DNA of 64,000 nt from Kappaphycus alvarezii (GCA_002205965.3 NADL03000640.1:372001-436000), one strand, 5' to 3'; positions 1 through 11,867 are shown, counted from the first letter of the stretch. Program-made: numbers and translations. Notes: generated from the sequence alone by a model not told the origin.

Positions 1-2600
1 GCGCATCTGCAAGATATTTTGCTGCGCCATGTGGTCTGTGGTCGTGTTGCAGTTGTTTGTCGTGCTTTCACCCTAGGGTATTGGCTTGTTGCCGGACGTG
101 AACGTGTACTCTTGAATACCGAAAGATGATTGTGCGCAGTGGTCCAGCGTTGAGTTGTGAAATGGACCGGGAAGTGTGTGGCTGCTGTTGAGGTGTCAGG
201 CTGGCCTTGGTTTTTTGGTAGTGCTTCGGTGCATGTGTATATTCTAGTCTGCCAGTTCACGTAAACCCTATTACTCTCGATGCTCTTCTTTCACCTGCTG
301 AACCACTTTCAGTATACGATCTTTCCACATCGCATTCCCTGGTTACGCGTCATCACTTGACCTTGGCCCCTCGACTACGTGCTGGCTGCCTTACGCAGTA
401 ATACTTTCTCCATCCCAAACAGGGTGCGTGATGCCCAGACCCGGGCCAATGCGAAGAGCTACGAGTGGACCACCACTTCCACAGCCTCCGGTTTCCCCCG
501 AGAGCCCGCTATTCACTCGCCACCACTGCCACAGACAGGTGGACGTATGCGGGAACCACACTACAAACTTCTGCCTATACGGTTTCAACAGACTCTACCG
601 TCACAACTCTGTCCATACCGCGATTGCATTCCATTTGATCGGCACTACCAAACATGATTGCATGTTCTCCTTCATCCGTGACGCCATCCTGCGACAGCAA
701 AGTTTTTTTTGCGGCCCTCTGAAGCCCCACACCACGTCCTCTTTCTCCGACACCCGCTCTACAGCGTCCAACATATTCATCTTCAGCCCATGAAGATACA
801 CTACACGCACAAAGGCGACACGGTTCGTTGATGGTACCGGTTTCATGGCCCGTAATGACAGGATTCGCGACCTTAATCGCAAACAGGCCGGCAAACTCAT
901 GAGTTCCCCTCAACGGCCCTACACCTTCACCGAATTTTACCTAGCTGTGCATGGCCTTTGATTCTCTGGGCGCCCCATGACATGCCACTACTTGCCTGCT
1001 TGATGATTTGGCGCGCCCGCACTTTCGGCTGCCGCTTTTTTACGAATGCTGATGCGGTTTGCCGCGGGTCCTATCAACACTGTGGTTGTGTCGTTTGATG
1101 GTCTCTAGCAATGGTGGTTCTATTTCGGGCGGCTTTCCGTATCTTTCGTATGGCACATGCTGTTGGTTTCGAATTGCAAGGCCAGCTTGATCAGTGCACT
1201 TACAAACGAGCTGGTCGCGGTGAATCGAAACGAATCTGAAAAGTGTGCCATGGTGCTACTGCAATCTTGAAAATGAATAATACAGTACTGTACCGTACAT
1301 ATTCAGGGTAAGATTCCGTCATTGGGCGTCTCTTTGCAAAATTGTACTGGATCCAAATTTGGTTGGACCTAAATTACCCTGAATTACGACAGCTTGTCCG
1401 ATGCGTGATGTAGAGGTACGGTATTGTGCAGTACAGGGCTGTGGAGGATTCACGTCCTACACAAATGCAGATGCGGATGCAGATACAGTAGTTGCGTGCG
1501 GTAATGGGTAAATTAGGTGGATCTGTAGAGGTTTTGCGACTTTTTCGGGGGTGCATTCGTAAAGGTAGTTATTCTTTCAGGTTATAACCAATGTTTTTGC
1601 TCCAAGCAACAAAGCTCTGGCTTGAGAAATAGCGCGAGAACTTTCGGCCTGTAGGACGGTAAGGAGTTTGTACAAATTGCCCCACAGTGGGAAGTAGAGA
1701 TGTATGCCGGAACGGAATTGGTTCCCCGACCAAGTCGACCGGAGTTGTGTGCATGGCGAGGGTGCGAGTGCGAGTGCGAGTGCGGGTGCGGTATCATACA
1801 TGAGTGGACAGCACATGAAGGTGTGAGGCCGAAGCGGTGTTGTTGATGTTGGGATTTGGCGATGAGAACGGCTTGCAAATATCTCCACACAGAGCACATC
1901 AACGAGCTGCGGTGTACTGTGGGACTGTTTTGGGTACAGCGCTGCACATGTACAGTACGGTATTGATTTCGGCAATTTCTGAATCATCCTGCGACGGGGC
2001 CTCTGTCCAGTCCTGCCATACACCATGTTATTGTACAGTACTGTACAATAGAGCAATAAAGTATAAAACTGTGCCATTGGGCCCTGCTCACTCGTATTCT
2101 CTACTGTATTGTACTGTACAATACTGTACTATGCTGTACTGTACGGTACTGTACACATGATGGTACAGTAAAAATGAATTGTCAATACAGTAGCGCAGGC
2201 TGCGCAGCGGTCCATAGCCACCGAGCGCTAGTCTCGCCTGCGAAAAAAAAACTCACCAGTCGCAAATATTAAATGGCCCCACCGCCGGCTGCAAGAGGAG
2301 CCGCATCCGAGGGCATTATGCTGCGCATGTGTAAACCGGTGCATGTTTTATCATCGCTGCATGCTGCAGTGTGAACTCGCGACGGGTCCATTTGAACCGC
2401 GCTTCGCCCACAGATCTCCGACGATTGGCCAGCCCTTGGCGGATCGCAAACCACGTCAACGCCTTTTAATCGTCCCCACCCAGTCTCTCGCAATCCGCTC
2501 TCCAAACCACAAAAGCCCAAACCCTCACTCACCCCCTCTTCGCCTCCCTTTCCCCCCTCCACCTTTCACTTTCCACTCTTCACACCCTCCCTTTCTCACC
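1..2600. other. 5' intergenic stretch without a recognised gene
   Basis: No frame in this stretch gives a protein I recognise. The longest open frames (about 110 to 165 codons, for example 575-913 and 1577-2077 on the minus strand) are low in conserved features, and several run through the pentamer palindromes near 2030-2170. A hexamer tandem repeat of the GCGAGT type lies at about 1757-1795. The stretch from 2480 to 2600 becomes strongly pyrimidine-rich on the plus strand, the pattern seen just upstream of other genes in this window, and probably contains the promoter and 5' UTR of the bZIP-like gene. Confidence 0.5.
1281..2192. repeat. Clustered TACAG/CTGTA palindromic repeats
   Basis: Short self-complementary runs built from TACAGTAC, CTGTACAG and GTACTGTAC occur at 1281-1300, 1413-1436, 1947-1962, 2033-2053 and densely at 2100-2175. 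They alternate in orientation, so each run can fold on itself. The same family recurs in most gene-free gaps of this window. Confidence 0.85.
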
Positions 2601-3419
2601 ATGTCACTACAACCCACCCCCCATTCGACGCCGCGCTCTTCCACACCGCCGAAACGGATGACCAAAACGATGAAGCGGACCTCGTCGTGCAACGCGTACG
2701 AGAAAGCGCGGACTACAAGTACCGAGAAACCAAGAAGCGAAAGCAAGAAGAACTGGCACACAGGATAGCTGAAGTGCAACGTACAGGCGACCGGAACCGC
2801 CTCCGAAACGAAAAGAAGCGTGTAGACAACCACGCTTCCGCCGTAGCCTCTCGTTACAAACAAGAGTTTCTCGTGGGTGCCTTTGACAATCTAGTTCGTG
2901 CCAAGATGCGCGAGTCTGCAGAGCTTGCCAAAGCGTTACGAGACAAGGAGGTATGCCTAGCACGGAAGGATGTGCAGATTCGGGCATTATCGCGACGGGT
3001 ATTGGAGTTGATGTCGGAGGTGGAGATGTTGAGTGCGCGGTGTACGACGTTGGCAGAGTCGAGGGAGGTGGCGGGGGTTGTGGGGAGGGGGTTTGGTTGG
3101 AAGATACGGAGTTTGGGGCTGAGGGAGAGAATCGGGTGATACAGGGGGGATTTAATGGAGGTGATTTGGATGGGAGTGGGGTTGGGGATGGAGTGGAGAC
3201 GGGGGTTGGGGCGGGTGGGAGGGGAGTATGGAGAGTACGTTGACTACGCTGCTTCGAGCGGTGGGGAATCATGGTGGGGATATGAATATGGAGTTGTACA
3301 AGGTTGAGGGGGCGCCCTGGGAACCGCTGCAGAGTGACATGGTGAGTGAACGGCAGAATTTAGTGAGGTCGCAGTTTAGGGTGGACAAGTCGGATTCGGT
3401 TTTCGACCCTGCTGCCTGA
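2601..3419 (+). CDS. bZIP-like transcription factor (frame-broken)
   Basis: Probable basic-leucine-zipper DNA-binding protein. The frame at about 2603-3139 contains a basic region with the bZIP signature N-x2-SA-x2-SR (NHASAVASRYKQ) preceded by KKR. A heptad-like helix follows (ELAKALRDKEVCLARKDVQIRALSRRVLEL) with leucines spaced for a coiled coil. The best start is the ATG at 2601 in a CACCATG context; it reads MSLQPTP and then needs one added base in a C6 run near 2618 to enter the bZIP frame. A conserved-looking C-terminal piece at 3228-3419 (EGAPWEPLQSDMVSERQNLV) sits in a third frame, reached by two more single-base gaps in G-rich sequence. The function follows from the motif; the exact extent is inference. 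Alternative: only 2603-3139 is translated. Confidence 0.6.
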
Positions 3420-5716
3420 GGAGTTTATGGAATTTTGTATGGGATGTCGTGGGCAGGTAGGTGTTTGTCTGGGAGAGGAGGTTGGAGGGTGGGGCGGGAT
3501 GCAGGGTGTAGGGTGGTTTGTACATGGTGGGGATGGGGCGGGGAACGTGGGTTGTGAGTGGCAGGTGGAGGGTGATGGTGATGGGTTGCCATGTGCGTTT
3601 GTGTTTGTGTCTGTCTGTATTTGTGTTGATGTTTGTGTTTGTGTTTACGTGTGTGATGTAGTGCAATTGTGCAGGACAAGCGTTGTATGAGCCGGTGCAG
3701 GGCAATTTTTTTAACATGTGAATTACCATGTGGGGCATTTGGACAAGACGTGGGTTGGGTGGATTGGTGTGTGGGGCAGACAGAGTGCAAGGGGATGTCT
3801 AGTTGCGATAGCCAGTTGGTGGAAATGGTAGTTGACATAGCGTGATTAAAGTCGAAATGTTGTATCGGGTTGATGGTGCGGTTGGAACGGGGAGGAAGCT
3901 GGAGCGTTGCACGTGATCGGTGGGGTTTGGCATGCGAGGCAAAGAACGAGGGGTTTCTAGAGGGAATTGCAATGGCAGGTGTACTGTGCAGCACAGTTAA
4001 AGCGGAACCGCAACTAGCCGTAAGCAAGAGTTGTGGACATGTTGTACTGCGCTGCACAGCACAAAGACGTGAGATGATGCAAGCTGAGTGACATAAAGCA
4101 TTGCCACACGGCCCATACATATGTCACGGAAATGAGCAAAGAGGAAGCTCAAACACTCGGTGTTTCGATGGTCAGCCTGTTCTGAAATATGGCGTTATCG
4201 TGCTATGTGTCTCGGGAGAATGAGCTGTACTGTGCAGTACAGTAGTGACTTGACTGGTGGTTGGCTCGCAATGCTCCTTGGACCACCACTATACCAATGG
4301 TGCGGTGTGTGCAGTACCGTATAGTTCACAGTAACGTACCGTACGGTACATTTCTGTACAGTACTGAAGGCTCTTCTCGCTGCGCTCACAAATCGTACCG
4401 TACCATACAGTACACATCTACTGTACTGTACAGTACTGTACACTCGATCCATCGTTTTCATGAGATGCAATGTGCAGTCAGTTCTGTACAGTACTAATTT
4501 AGCATGCGAACGGTACGTAATGTTGCCCCGCTCGAGCGTGTTGCAGATTTCATCGAGTATGTAGCATCGCAGGCAATGCAATGCGTTGCAATGCAACTGC
4601 GCCCCTATGTTTCTAGTGAAAACAGTGTGTGAAGAGGCAATGGCGACGTGATACAGGACAAGACGATGGCATCTACTGCGCCCATGAAAAACGCCTCTCA
4701 GATTCACGGCAAGTCAACAGACTGTAATTGCTTCGATATGTGCCAACGGCCAAAATCTATGCACAATTGTACATATCAGTACTGTCGGACCCGGGCGGGG
4801 TGGTGGCGGCAGTACAGTACAGTAGTTGATGCAGCTAGTGAGAAAATGAAAGGCAAAAGTAAACGTCATGCGGGAACCGCGTGGATAAGTAGTACAGTAT
4901 ACTGTGCAGTACTGTATAGTATTGAACAGTTCTGCACTGTTACAAAGATTATTTTTGAAACAAAGCACGACATAATTTACTCTAGTGTGGGAAGAATTTG
5001 CGGATCCAGGCTGCCAACGAACTAAAAGTGTTTAGGAATACTGTGTAGTTGTTGCTTGATGTCTTTACCTGGAAACTGGTACACTGTCCAATAAACATGT
5101 GAAACTAGATCAAAATTACGGAAATATAGCAACAAGTGCATTGGTGCAAGAGCACTGTACAGTAAAGTTCCAAATTGGCCAGCTGTAGAAAGGCGAATGG
5201 CGCGTGCAGGGCCATGAAGGTAGGCCTTTTCCGAAACCAAGAACATGTACAGTAAGTAGTTCATGCCTGTCTATCGGTAAAACTGTTCTGTTCTGTACAG
5301 TACCGCACAAAATTCCGCTGGTGGCTAGCCAGACTACTGTAGCTACGGGTGTAGTTTACTGCAAAAAGATCAGCGCTCCTACCCTTCCCGATCTCTCGTA
5401 TGCGCACCCAAGCTCACCTCAGCCTTTATTCACCAAACCCTTTTGACGAGTCGTTGACTCGCATGACATACACACCCTACAAAAACACTAAAGGACCGTT
5501 TACTCATTTCTCCATAATACCAAAAAAACGTTCCTACGCTTTCTGCTCACAAGAATAGTCGCAACCACCTTTGCCTAAAGTCTGAATACACCACATATCG
5601 ATCAAATTTAAGAATCCTCTCTCAAACGGCTCGATCTCCAACCCCAACGCCCCATCCAAACCGCCCCACTCCTGTATTACCAACTCCCCCACAAAAACCA
5701 ACCCTCCACGCCCCCC
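3420..5716. other. Intergenic region rich in simple and palindromic repeats
   Basis: I see no convincing gene. The first part (3420-3660) is G/T-rich on the plus strand, including a TTTGTG-type simple repeat at about 3596-3657, and looks like the 3' flank of the bZIP-like gene. From 3970 to 5305 the GTAC-cored pentamer palindromes are frequent. The last 300 bases turn C-rich and A-rich and lead into the 3' end of the GNAT gene on the other strand. Confidence 0.5.
4220..5305. repeat. TACAG/CTGTA palindrome cluster
   Basis: Repeats of the GTACTGTAC / CTGTACAG family lie at 4226-4244, 4309-4370, 4398-4442, 4484-4496, 4776-4827, 4890-4935, 5154-5166 and 5291-5305. The densest run (4420-4442) is two overlapping palindromes. 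None falls in a recognised coding sequence. Confidence 0.85.
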
Positions 5717-6058
5717 TCACCCCTCCCGTACAACATCCAAATCCGCCGGATTGCGCTGCAAATAAACCGGAATATAGGAGCAACTCGGCACGATCCTCAC
5801 CTCATGTTGCCTCGCAAAAGCGCATGCAAACTTGACCAACTTACCCGCCACACCTCTCCCTCTCAACTCTGGCGGCACATAAGTGTGCGTCAGATTCAGC
5901 AACTGACCTTGCTCATCTTGTAATAATTGGTACTGCAAAACGGCCGGCTCGGGGGCGTCGCCAAGGGACAGGGAAAAGCGGCAGAGGTGTGGCTCATGGA
6001 TCACGGTGTTTGAGGTGGATGGTTGGGGGTTTTGAGAAGCGGGTGACGGTTGCTGCAT
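5717..6058 (-). CDS. GNAT-fold N-acetyltransferase of the YjdJ/NATD1 type
   Basis: Small acetyl-CoA-dependent acetyltransferase-like protein of 113 residues, close to the usual length of this compact subfamily. The C-terminal two thirds carry the family's core: LLNLTHTYVPPELRGRG (residues about 53-69), where RGRGVAGKL is the acetyl-CoA pyrophosphate-binding loop, then ACAFARQHEVRIVPSCSYIPVYL, matching the VPSCSFV..YL strand and helix of the family. The ATG at 6058 gives a short, proline- and serine-rich leader that may be a targeting or disordered segment. The substrate is unknown for this subfamily. It lies divergently to the PPTase gene about 240 bases away. The frame is intact. Confidence 0.85.
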   Translation of the reverse strand: MQQPSPASQNPQPSTSNTVIHEPHLCRFSLSLGDAPEPAVLQYQLLQDEQGQLLNLTHTYVPPELRGRGVAGKLVKFACAFARQHEVRIVPSCSYIPVYLQRNPADLDVVREG

Positions 6059-6221
6059 GGTGGTTTAAGATTGTGGTACAGTTGGATGGACTGCGAAAGC
6101 AAGTAACCGTTGACGTTGACAATTCGCGCATTTGTTTCATGTGCGGCACAAGCCGCCCCACCCCCACAACCCAAGTGCCACGTGTATGAAATGCACAAAA
6201 ACTAAAATAGATCCACTGCTT

Positions 6222-6240
6222 ACAGTACCGTTCTGTACAT
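6222..6240. repeat. GTAC-cored palindromic repeat between divergent genes
   Basis: ACAGTACCGTTCTGTACA lies in the short divergent promoter region between the GNAT gene (minus) and the PPTase gene (plus). It is a single imperfect copy of the dispersed repeat family. Confidence 0.6.
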
Positions 6241-6298
6241 CGCACCACCAACAACACGAGAAACTCCCCAAACTGTAACGACAAAACGCATCAACATC

Positions 6299-6334
6299 AT
6301 GTGTGGCTGTGTGGCCGTGTGGCCGTGTGGCTGC
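6299..6334 (+). repeat. Short tandem repeat (TGTGGCCG-type)
   Basis: Four to five near-identical 8-9 base units (GTGTGGCYG) are strung together. They overlap the first ATG of the PPTase reading frame, so the cysteine- and valine-rich peptide they would encode is probably not a natural N-terminus. Confidence 0.7.
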
Positions 6335-7424
6335 GGCGGCAACACGACCCAACCTCAAGCCAACTCATCTACTCCGTGGATTTCTCCAACCGCCCCCCAC
6401 CCAACGCCTACCAACCTCTCAAATCATGCCACGCTTAACAAACGGGCAGCCCACTCACCACGTCCGCACCCCTCATTACGCCAACCGCACAACCGCACAA
6501 CTCACCTTGTTTCAACCTCCACCTCCCGTTTGGATTCCCCCCCACTCAACCCCACAAGCGCTTCCAACCCCGCCGTTCATCTCTGGCGAGTCAACTTATC
6601 CCACCCCATACTTTCCACCCTCGCCACCCAATACCTACCCCCACACGAGCTCCACACCATCCACCAAGTATCCAATTCCAAGGTACGCAAATGGTCCTGT
6701 TACCTTGACCCCATTCATTCCCCGCCACGTCATTCGTAAGTTGATAACCCTAACCATGGATATACAACAACACAACCATGTGTTACCCGATTTTGAATCC
6801 ACAGGTGCGTCGTCATCGAACAGCAAGTCGTGTAGCATTACGTGATATACTGGCGCGTTATGTAGGGGGTTGTAAGCCGGGGGATATTGAAATCAAGCGG
6901 ATGAAAGGTGGGAAACCGATGTTATCCCGTTTGCACATGAGATGCCATTGCAGTTTAATGTATCTCATACGGGTGATGTTGGGCTGATTGCGGTTTCGGA
7001 AGGGGTGTCATTAGGGGTGGATGTAGAATCCATACAAAGGTCAATCCCCGATCCATACCCTCTTATGAAACGAATGCTCACGGTGGAGGAATGTAGAAAC
7101 GTTGTTGATTTGGCTCGGACGGATCATGGAAGCGTGTGCCCGCATTTGCTACATAGATTGTTAGTGACTGTTTGGACGAGGAAGGAGGCGTTTTTAAAGT
7201 GCAAAGGTACGGGTATTGCGAGAGGGCTGCGGTCGTTTGAGGTGGGTGTTGGCTTGGAACAAGCTCAAGCTTGTGTGCGTTCGGTGGACGGCTGTTTGAA
7301 GCGGGCTGACGATTGGGTCGTCTATCCTGTGGATATGCACGAGCCGTTTGTTGCCACCGTTGTAGCACAGTCGTCAACACGACTGCCGTTGCAATGCTTT
7401 GAATGGCAGCCGAATGTGCCATGA
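6299..7424 (+). CDS. 4'-phosphopantetheinyl transferase, Sfp type (spliced)
   Basis: Transfers phosphopantetheine from CoA to a serine of acyl- or peptidyl-carrier proteins. N-terminal landmarks are VHLWRVNLSHPILS (about 6575-6615) and an exon ending at SNSK (6682). Removing a GT-AG intron joins this in frame to VRRHRTASRVALRDILARYVG (from 6805), the family's R-rich helix. Next come KGGKP, then FNVSHTGDVGLIAV (6954 onwards) with the NVSHT substrate loop, LGVDVE (Mg-binding D and E), and WTRKEAFLKCKGTGI, the family's W-x-x-KEA-x-x-K signature. A one-base gap near 6927 separates GKPMLS from PFAHEMPLQF. The start is uncertain: ATG 6299 runs through a tandem repeat, and ATG 6426 in another frame is possible. 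The family identification is firm. Confidence 0.85.
6683..6804 (+). other. Spliceosomal intron in the PPTase gene
   Basis: The exon AAG ends at 6682 and is followed by GTACGC; the acceptor TCCACAG ends at 6804. A CTAAC branch-point-like motif lies at about 6748-6752. Splicing restores SNSK-VRRHRTASRVALRD, which aligns with the conserved helix of Sfp-type transferases. Length is 122 bases. An alternative donor GTAAG at 6736 gives the wrong phase. Confidence 0.7.
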
Positions 7425-7556
7425 CAATTCCCTTGACACGTGTGCATGTCATACTATGGAATCCATTGATTTGAATAGAATAGAAAATGTTTTCCCATCT
7501 CCCCCGATCCCCTCCCAATCCTGGCCAGTCTTCGTCTAGTCCTACTCCCTCCAACA

Positions 7557-8808
7557 ATGCCCTTGTCAAACTCATTCTCTCCCATTCCCATCCATTCATA
7601 TCCCGCGCCTGCATTCAATCTCGCCTTCCCCCCCGATTCAAACCACCATCCCGCCATACCCCCTCATCACTGTCCACCGACCCCCAACCCTCACCCTCTC
7701 CCTTCCCCCTCCGCCGCCCTTCTCGCACTAACCGCCGCATCCACCCACCCCTTCATTCCTCCACCCCTCCGCGGTCCACCCACCTCATTCCTCCTCTCCG
7801 CCCTTCTCTCCAACCTAACCCTCCTCCCCCCAACCGCCCCAATCTACACCTTTCTAATCCACAATGCCCCAACCGCCATCACTCTCCTTCTACTCCAACC
7901 CCCACCCCCCCTCCCTCCCCCCTCCCCATCCCCATCCCCCCTTCGCACCCTCCTCCTCTCATTCATCCCCGCTGCAATCGGCACCTCCCTTGGCGCACTA
8001 CTCGTCTCCGTTTCCTACCTTCTTCCCCCCATCTACGATACCATCTTGCCGCAGCCTTTGCAGCAACCTACATAGGCGGTTCCGTCAATTACATCGCCAT
8101 TGTCAACCTCTTAAACATTCCCGCAGACCTTGCCGCCGCGGGACTGGCCGCAGATCTCATCTTGATGGCCGTATACTTTGCAGCCCTTTTTGCACTTGCT
8201 GCACCACTCCGTGCCCATCCGTCCCGCCATACACCCCAAACATCTCCAGTCACGTCACCCAAACCTCACCCCGCTCTTTCATCATCTGTGCTTTTGCTTT
8301 TGCTTCCTATCCTGCTCACGATTGCCGTGACCGTCATAGCACGTGCAGTCGCCGCTCTAGCTCGCGTACCCCAAGGTTTCGATCTCTTGCTCATGTCTGT
8401 GGCGGCGGTGATGCTGTCGCGTGTGGGTTGGCTACGGGAGCGTTTGCCGTTTTCAGCTAGTCTGGGCAATGTGGTCGTGACTGCGTTTTTCGCGGCGTTG
8501 GGGGCGACCACGCGGTTGTCGGCGGTGCTGGGTGCGTCGCCGGGGGTCGTCGTCATGGCGGCCGTGGTGCTTGCGGTTCACGCCTTGTCGGTGTTTCTGG
8601 TCGGAAAGTGTGTGATGCGGTTGCCGACCAGGGAGTTGTTAGTAGCGTCGAATGCAAACGTGGGGGGTCGTCAACGGCTGCGGCGTTTGCGGCCGCGGTT
8701 GGGTGGCCTGATTTGATTCCCGGGGCCGTTGTGGTAGGCTCGCTGGGTTATTTGATTGGAACGCCGGTGGGGCTGGCAATTTTCGCCTTTTGTCAAAGGT
8801 TTTTATAA
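7557..8808 (+). CDS. DUF819 family multi-pass membrane protein (frame-broken)
   Basis: Integral membrane protein of the DUF819 family (bacterial YjcL-like; plant and algal members are usually organellar). The function is unknown. From ATG 7557 the first frame gives a proline-rich leader and hydrophobic segments (LRTLLLSFIPAAIGTSLGAL). A second frame from about 8040 gives AAAFAATYIGGSVNYIAIVN, the family's TYIGGSVN motif, then several more membrane helices and LLVASNANVGG. A third frame from about 8665 gives STAAAFAAAVGWPDLIPGA and LGYLIGTPVGLAI, the family's closing motifs. The two breaks (near 8040 and in a G6 run at 8661-8668) are each fixed by one added base. The sense strand switches from extremely C-rich at the 5' end to G-rich at the 3' end. 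Identification is firm; the exact N-terminus is not. Confidence 0.85.
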
Positions 8809-9010
8809 AAAAAGTGCAAGTAACGTCGTAAGATTGCAGGCAGTAAGAGTTAAACTGGACCACTCAACACAGCAGCGCACTTTATAAAGGCAGAGTGATC
8901 AAAGGCTGCGCGGTGGCAAGGAAGAACCGCTGTTCATTTGACCACGCACCGCGACAGTGTCACATCTACATTCCCCAAACTGAGAAAAAGAAAACGTAGC
9001 TTTCACGCGG

Positions 9011-10095
9011 CTACGATGCGATTTGTTGGCCTTGAAACGAAGTGAGCAGATCAGCCTTGAGATCGCAAAGATAAGCGCGGATGGACTCTGGGTTGAGACT
9101 ACCGCCATTACTCTTTATACTCTCCTCCAAAAACCTCTGAATGCGTGCGCGAATATTGCGGACCTCCTGCGGGGACACCTTGCCTCCATTCTTGACAATA
9201 CTCCCCGGCAAAGGCTTTCTCGGCACACGCACGGTATCCAAAATATCCGGCTCCTGAACAACCCTTCCCTCCAACACATCATTGACAATCTCTGCATCAT
9301 TGGTAGCCTTGAGTAATGCGGAATCATCATCGACGGGGCACCAACAAAGTCAGCGGTATCGATGATGTAGCCGGCGCGTGCGCGGTCGTAAATGGCGCGA
9401 CAGTTTCGACATCGACACAAGCGCAAGCGCCACGACGGTTGCCACAAGTAATCTATGGTACCCGGCTTCATGACGACATTGGTAGATGTGGGCCGTATGC
9501 AGGCGTCCTTGTCATGTGCTTTTAACGGCAAGGGGGCGGAAGCGGCGTGCCATGCGTTGTATATCTCGTAATAATCGGCCAAAATTGGGAGCTTTTTGAC
9601 ACAATCCATGCAAGTAAACTCATAGTCCAAATCAAAGACCGAGTGCTTGTCGACACCGCGGCGAGAGGAATCGGTACGATAACACGACTCATGAAACCAA
9701 TCCTCGCACATGGCACACTGGGCCATAGCCTTTGCGGCATCATACTCGGTGTCACAACGACAATAACGTGCCTCAAAGTTGTGACTGTAGGATTTCTCAT
9801 TGCCGACATTCAAATCCTGCTTGTTTGGGTACAGAAGGCAATTATTTTTGGCACGAGTATTTCCGCAGTCGCATCGAAACGCGCGCTTGGTGTACAATTC
9901 AAAGACTTGTTCTGGATGATCTGCGTGACAAGTCTCTCGACAGCCTCGACAAAAGCCGGAGCGTTGACGGCCTGCTTGTGTGGTGCATTGTTTACAAGCG
10001 TAGAGGTCTTGACGGACGTAGCCCAACTCGTATGTGCATGGGCGGGTGGGATGTTTCTTGGCCCTTGCCGTGGAACGACGTCTGGAGCGGGGCAT
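9011..10095 (-). CDS. UBR7: UBR7-like protein with UBR box and PHD finger
   Basis: Putative E3 ubiquitin ligase or histone-binding protein. Residues about 20-87 are a UBR box (CTYELGYVRQDLYACKQC, then FCRGCRETCHADH and FRCDCGNTRAKNNC). Residues about 112-165 are an atypical PHD finger with ligands C112, C114, C127, C130, H135, C138, C162 and C165 (MAQCAMCEDWFHESCY). This order and spacing are those of UBR7. The main frame derails after DTADFVGAP; adding one C in the CCCC near 9333 continues it as DDDSALLKATNDAEIVNDVL and on to the stop at 9011. The C-terminus contains VRNIRARIQRFLEES, a helical segment. The start ATG at 10095 follows a sense-strand pyrimidine-rich leader with a GATAGT-type repeat. 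Confidence 0.85.
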
Positions 10096-10267
10096 GATGT
10101 GATAGTGATAGTGATAGTGAGTTGGAAGTATGTGTGTGAGGGTGGTTGGGAGGAGGGTGGAGAATAGGGAGGCGGAGAATGTGTATGTTTAGCTAAGATA
10201 GGTAGGTACGGTATAGGTAGGTGGATAGGCAGCTAGCCAAATGGTTGATGTGGCGACTCGACGGCAT

Positions 10268-10400
10268 GGCATACTGTACATACATACAGTACAGTAAAGT
10301 ACTGGATCACAGACTGTTGATTTCATGTCAAGTAACCCTACTCTTTTCAATTACTGTACAGCACTGTACAGTGCTGTACAGTGCTGTACCGTACAGTATG
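10268..10400. repeat. TACAG/CTGTA palindrome cluster
   Basis: Copies at 10271-10302 and 10351-10400, the latter a chain of CTGTACAG-like palindromes. They lie between the 5' end of UBR7 (minus) and the 3' side of the unrecognised minus-strand gene. Confidence 0.85.
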
Positions 10401-10449
10401 CAAATTTGGCGCTCACAATCCTGTCCAATCCAATGCCCGCGCCACACTC

Positions 10450-11780
10450 TTCCAAATTTTCATGTTTCATGCCCCCTGGCCCAACGCACACTGTAAACCC
10501 AGCCCTCCACTGTTTCCTCTCCAAGTAGCCTACAGTAGCCCATATCCGACCTTTGCACCGAAACGGCGCACTTTTGGCGCCAACTCGCACCACGTACCGT
10601 ACCAACGCCACTCCCACTCCCTCCTCAACCACCATAATCCACCGCGGCCCGCATTTGCACGACGCAATGCCCCCCCGCGCGCCCCAAACAAACATTTCGC
10701 CCGAGTCGGCCTCAAACCCCGCCCAACCATCCCTCTCACCCGCCCTGCTGCCAAATCGCCACCCCATGTGCCACACCCCTCAACAACACCACACCCCCAA
10801 CACATGCCCCATGTCTCCATTCTCCTTGATCCAAGCCCTCATACACTCCACAGCCCTCTCCCCAACATCCGCTCCACAAAATCCTACATACCGTGACCGA
10901 TGCACCATGACATCCGACCCATGATTCTCCAACCCATTGCAACACGCCACACGTTGAATCGCATCCGCCATGTTGACAATGGCGCAATGATCATGCGCAT
11001 GCGCTGAAAGTGCCGGGGTTTCCGCTTTTGAAATGGGAAACGTACGCGTGTCAAGCGAGAGTGGAATCGGGGGGTCTGATGTTTGCTAGCCATGGATTGG
11101 ATGTGTGCGTTGGGACCGGTGATGAGGACGTCCGGGCGCCGATTCTGGAGGGATGCAAGGCCCATTGCAAGCGATGCAGCAGCTTTGTGGAGGGTGGGTT
11201 GCGTGGGAGTTGGATGGGTATGCAGGAGGGGTGTTTGAGTTGGTGGGAGGGGAGGGAGTTTGGGGGACGCAGGGTTTTGCGAGTGGGGAGACCGAGCGAA
11301 TGGTAGGTGGAGGGGGAGAGGGAGAGGAGCAGGGAGGTTGGGGTTAGGGTGAGGCGATTGGGCGAGGGGTGTATGGTGGTGGCGATGAGAGGTGCGGGGA
11401 GCGATAGGAGAGTTGGCAGGGGGATGTTGGGGAGGTGGAGAGAGAGTGGGAGTGGGGTTGGTAGGTTGGGATGGATTGAGGTGGTTGGGGAGGGGGAGGT
11501 GTTGGAGGTTAGAGTGATGAGTGTGATGGAGCTGGTTTGGATGAGCGTTGGATGGGGGGGAGGTTGCGGCAGGCGGTAACGAGGCAGGTGCATGGCCATT
11601 GGGGGTGGATTGTGGTGTGTGTCGGAGCGACGAGACGATCCGAGGGAAAGTGAGGTTAGATTGAACGGCGGTCGGATCAACGTGAGAGAGTTGGGAGTGG
11701 TAGGACACGTGGTCACGTGGACAGGTGTATTGGCAGGTGAAAGGTGAGACGTATTGGGAAATGGCGCAATGATTTGCATC
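10450..11780 (-). CDS. Unrecognised frame-broken gene
   Basis: I do not recognise this family. Protein-like stretches follow one another on the minus strand in frames related by single missing bases: a proline/serine-rich leader (C-rich sense strand, about 11780-11200), then LASLQNRRPDVLITGPNAHI (about 11100-11170), then KAETPALSAHAHDHCAIVNM and HRSRYVGFCGADVGERAVEC (about 11030-10840), then more G-rich sense sequence to about 10450. The C-to-G skew along the sense strand matches genuine genes elsewhere in the window, and the middle segments avoid low complexity. The ends are approximate. It could also be a decayed pseudogene. Confidence 0.4.
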
Positions 11781-11867
11781 TTGCATCAAGGGGCGAGAGA
11801 CAAATCTGGGCGCAACGGCACAAAGCAATCACACCACGAGAGATTTGATACGTTGAGCACAACAATT

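Noticed and set aside
6299-6420. MCGCVAVWPCG as the natural N-terminus of the PPTase
   Set aside because: It is translated from a tandem repeat and has no family resemblance; the true start may be downstream or in another frame.
11051-11779. The 242-codon Pro/Ser/Thr frame on the minus strand as a complete gene by itself
   Set aside because: It ends where a better protein-like segment continues in the next frame; it is more likely the C-rich 5' part of the larger broken locus.
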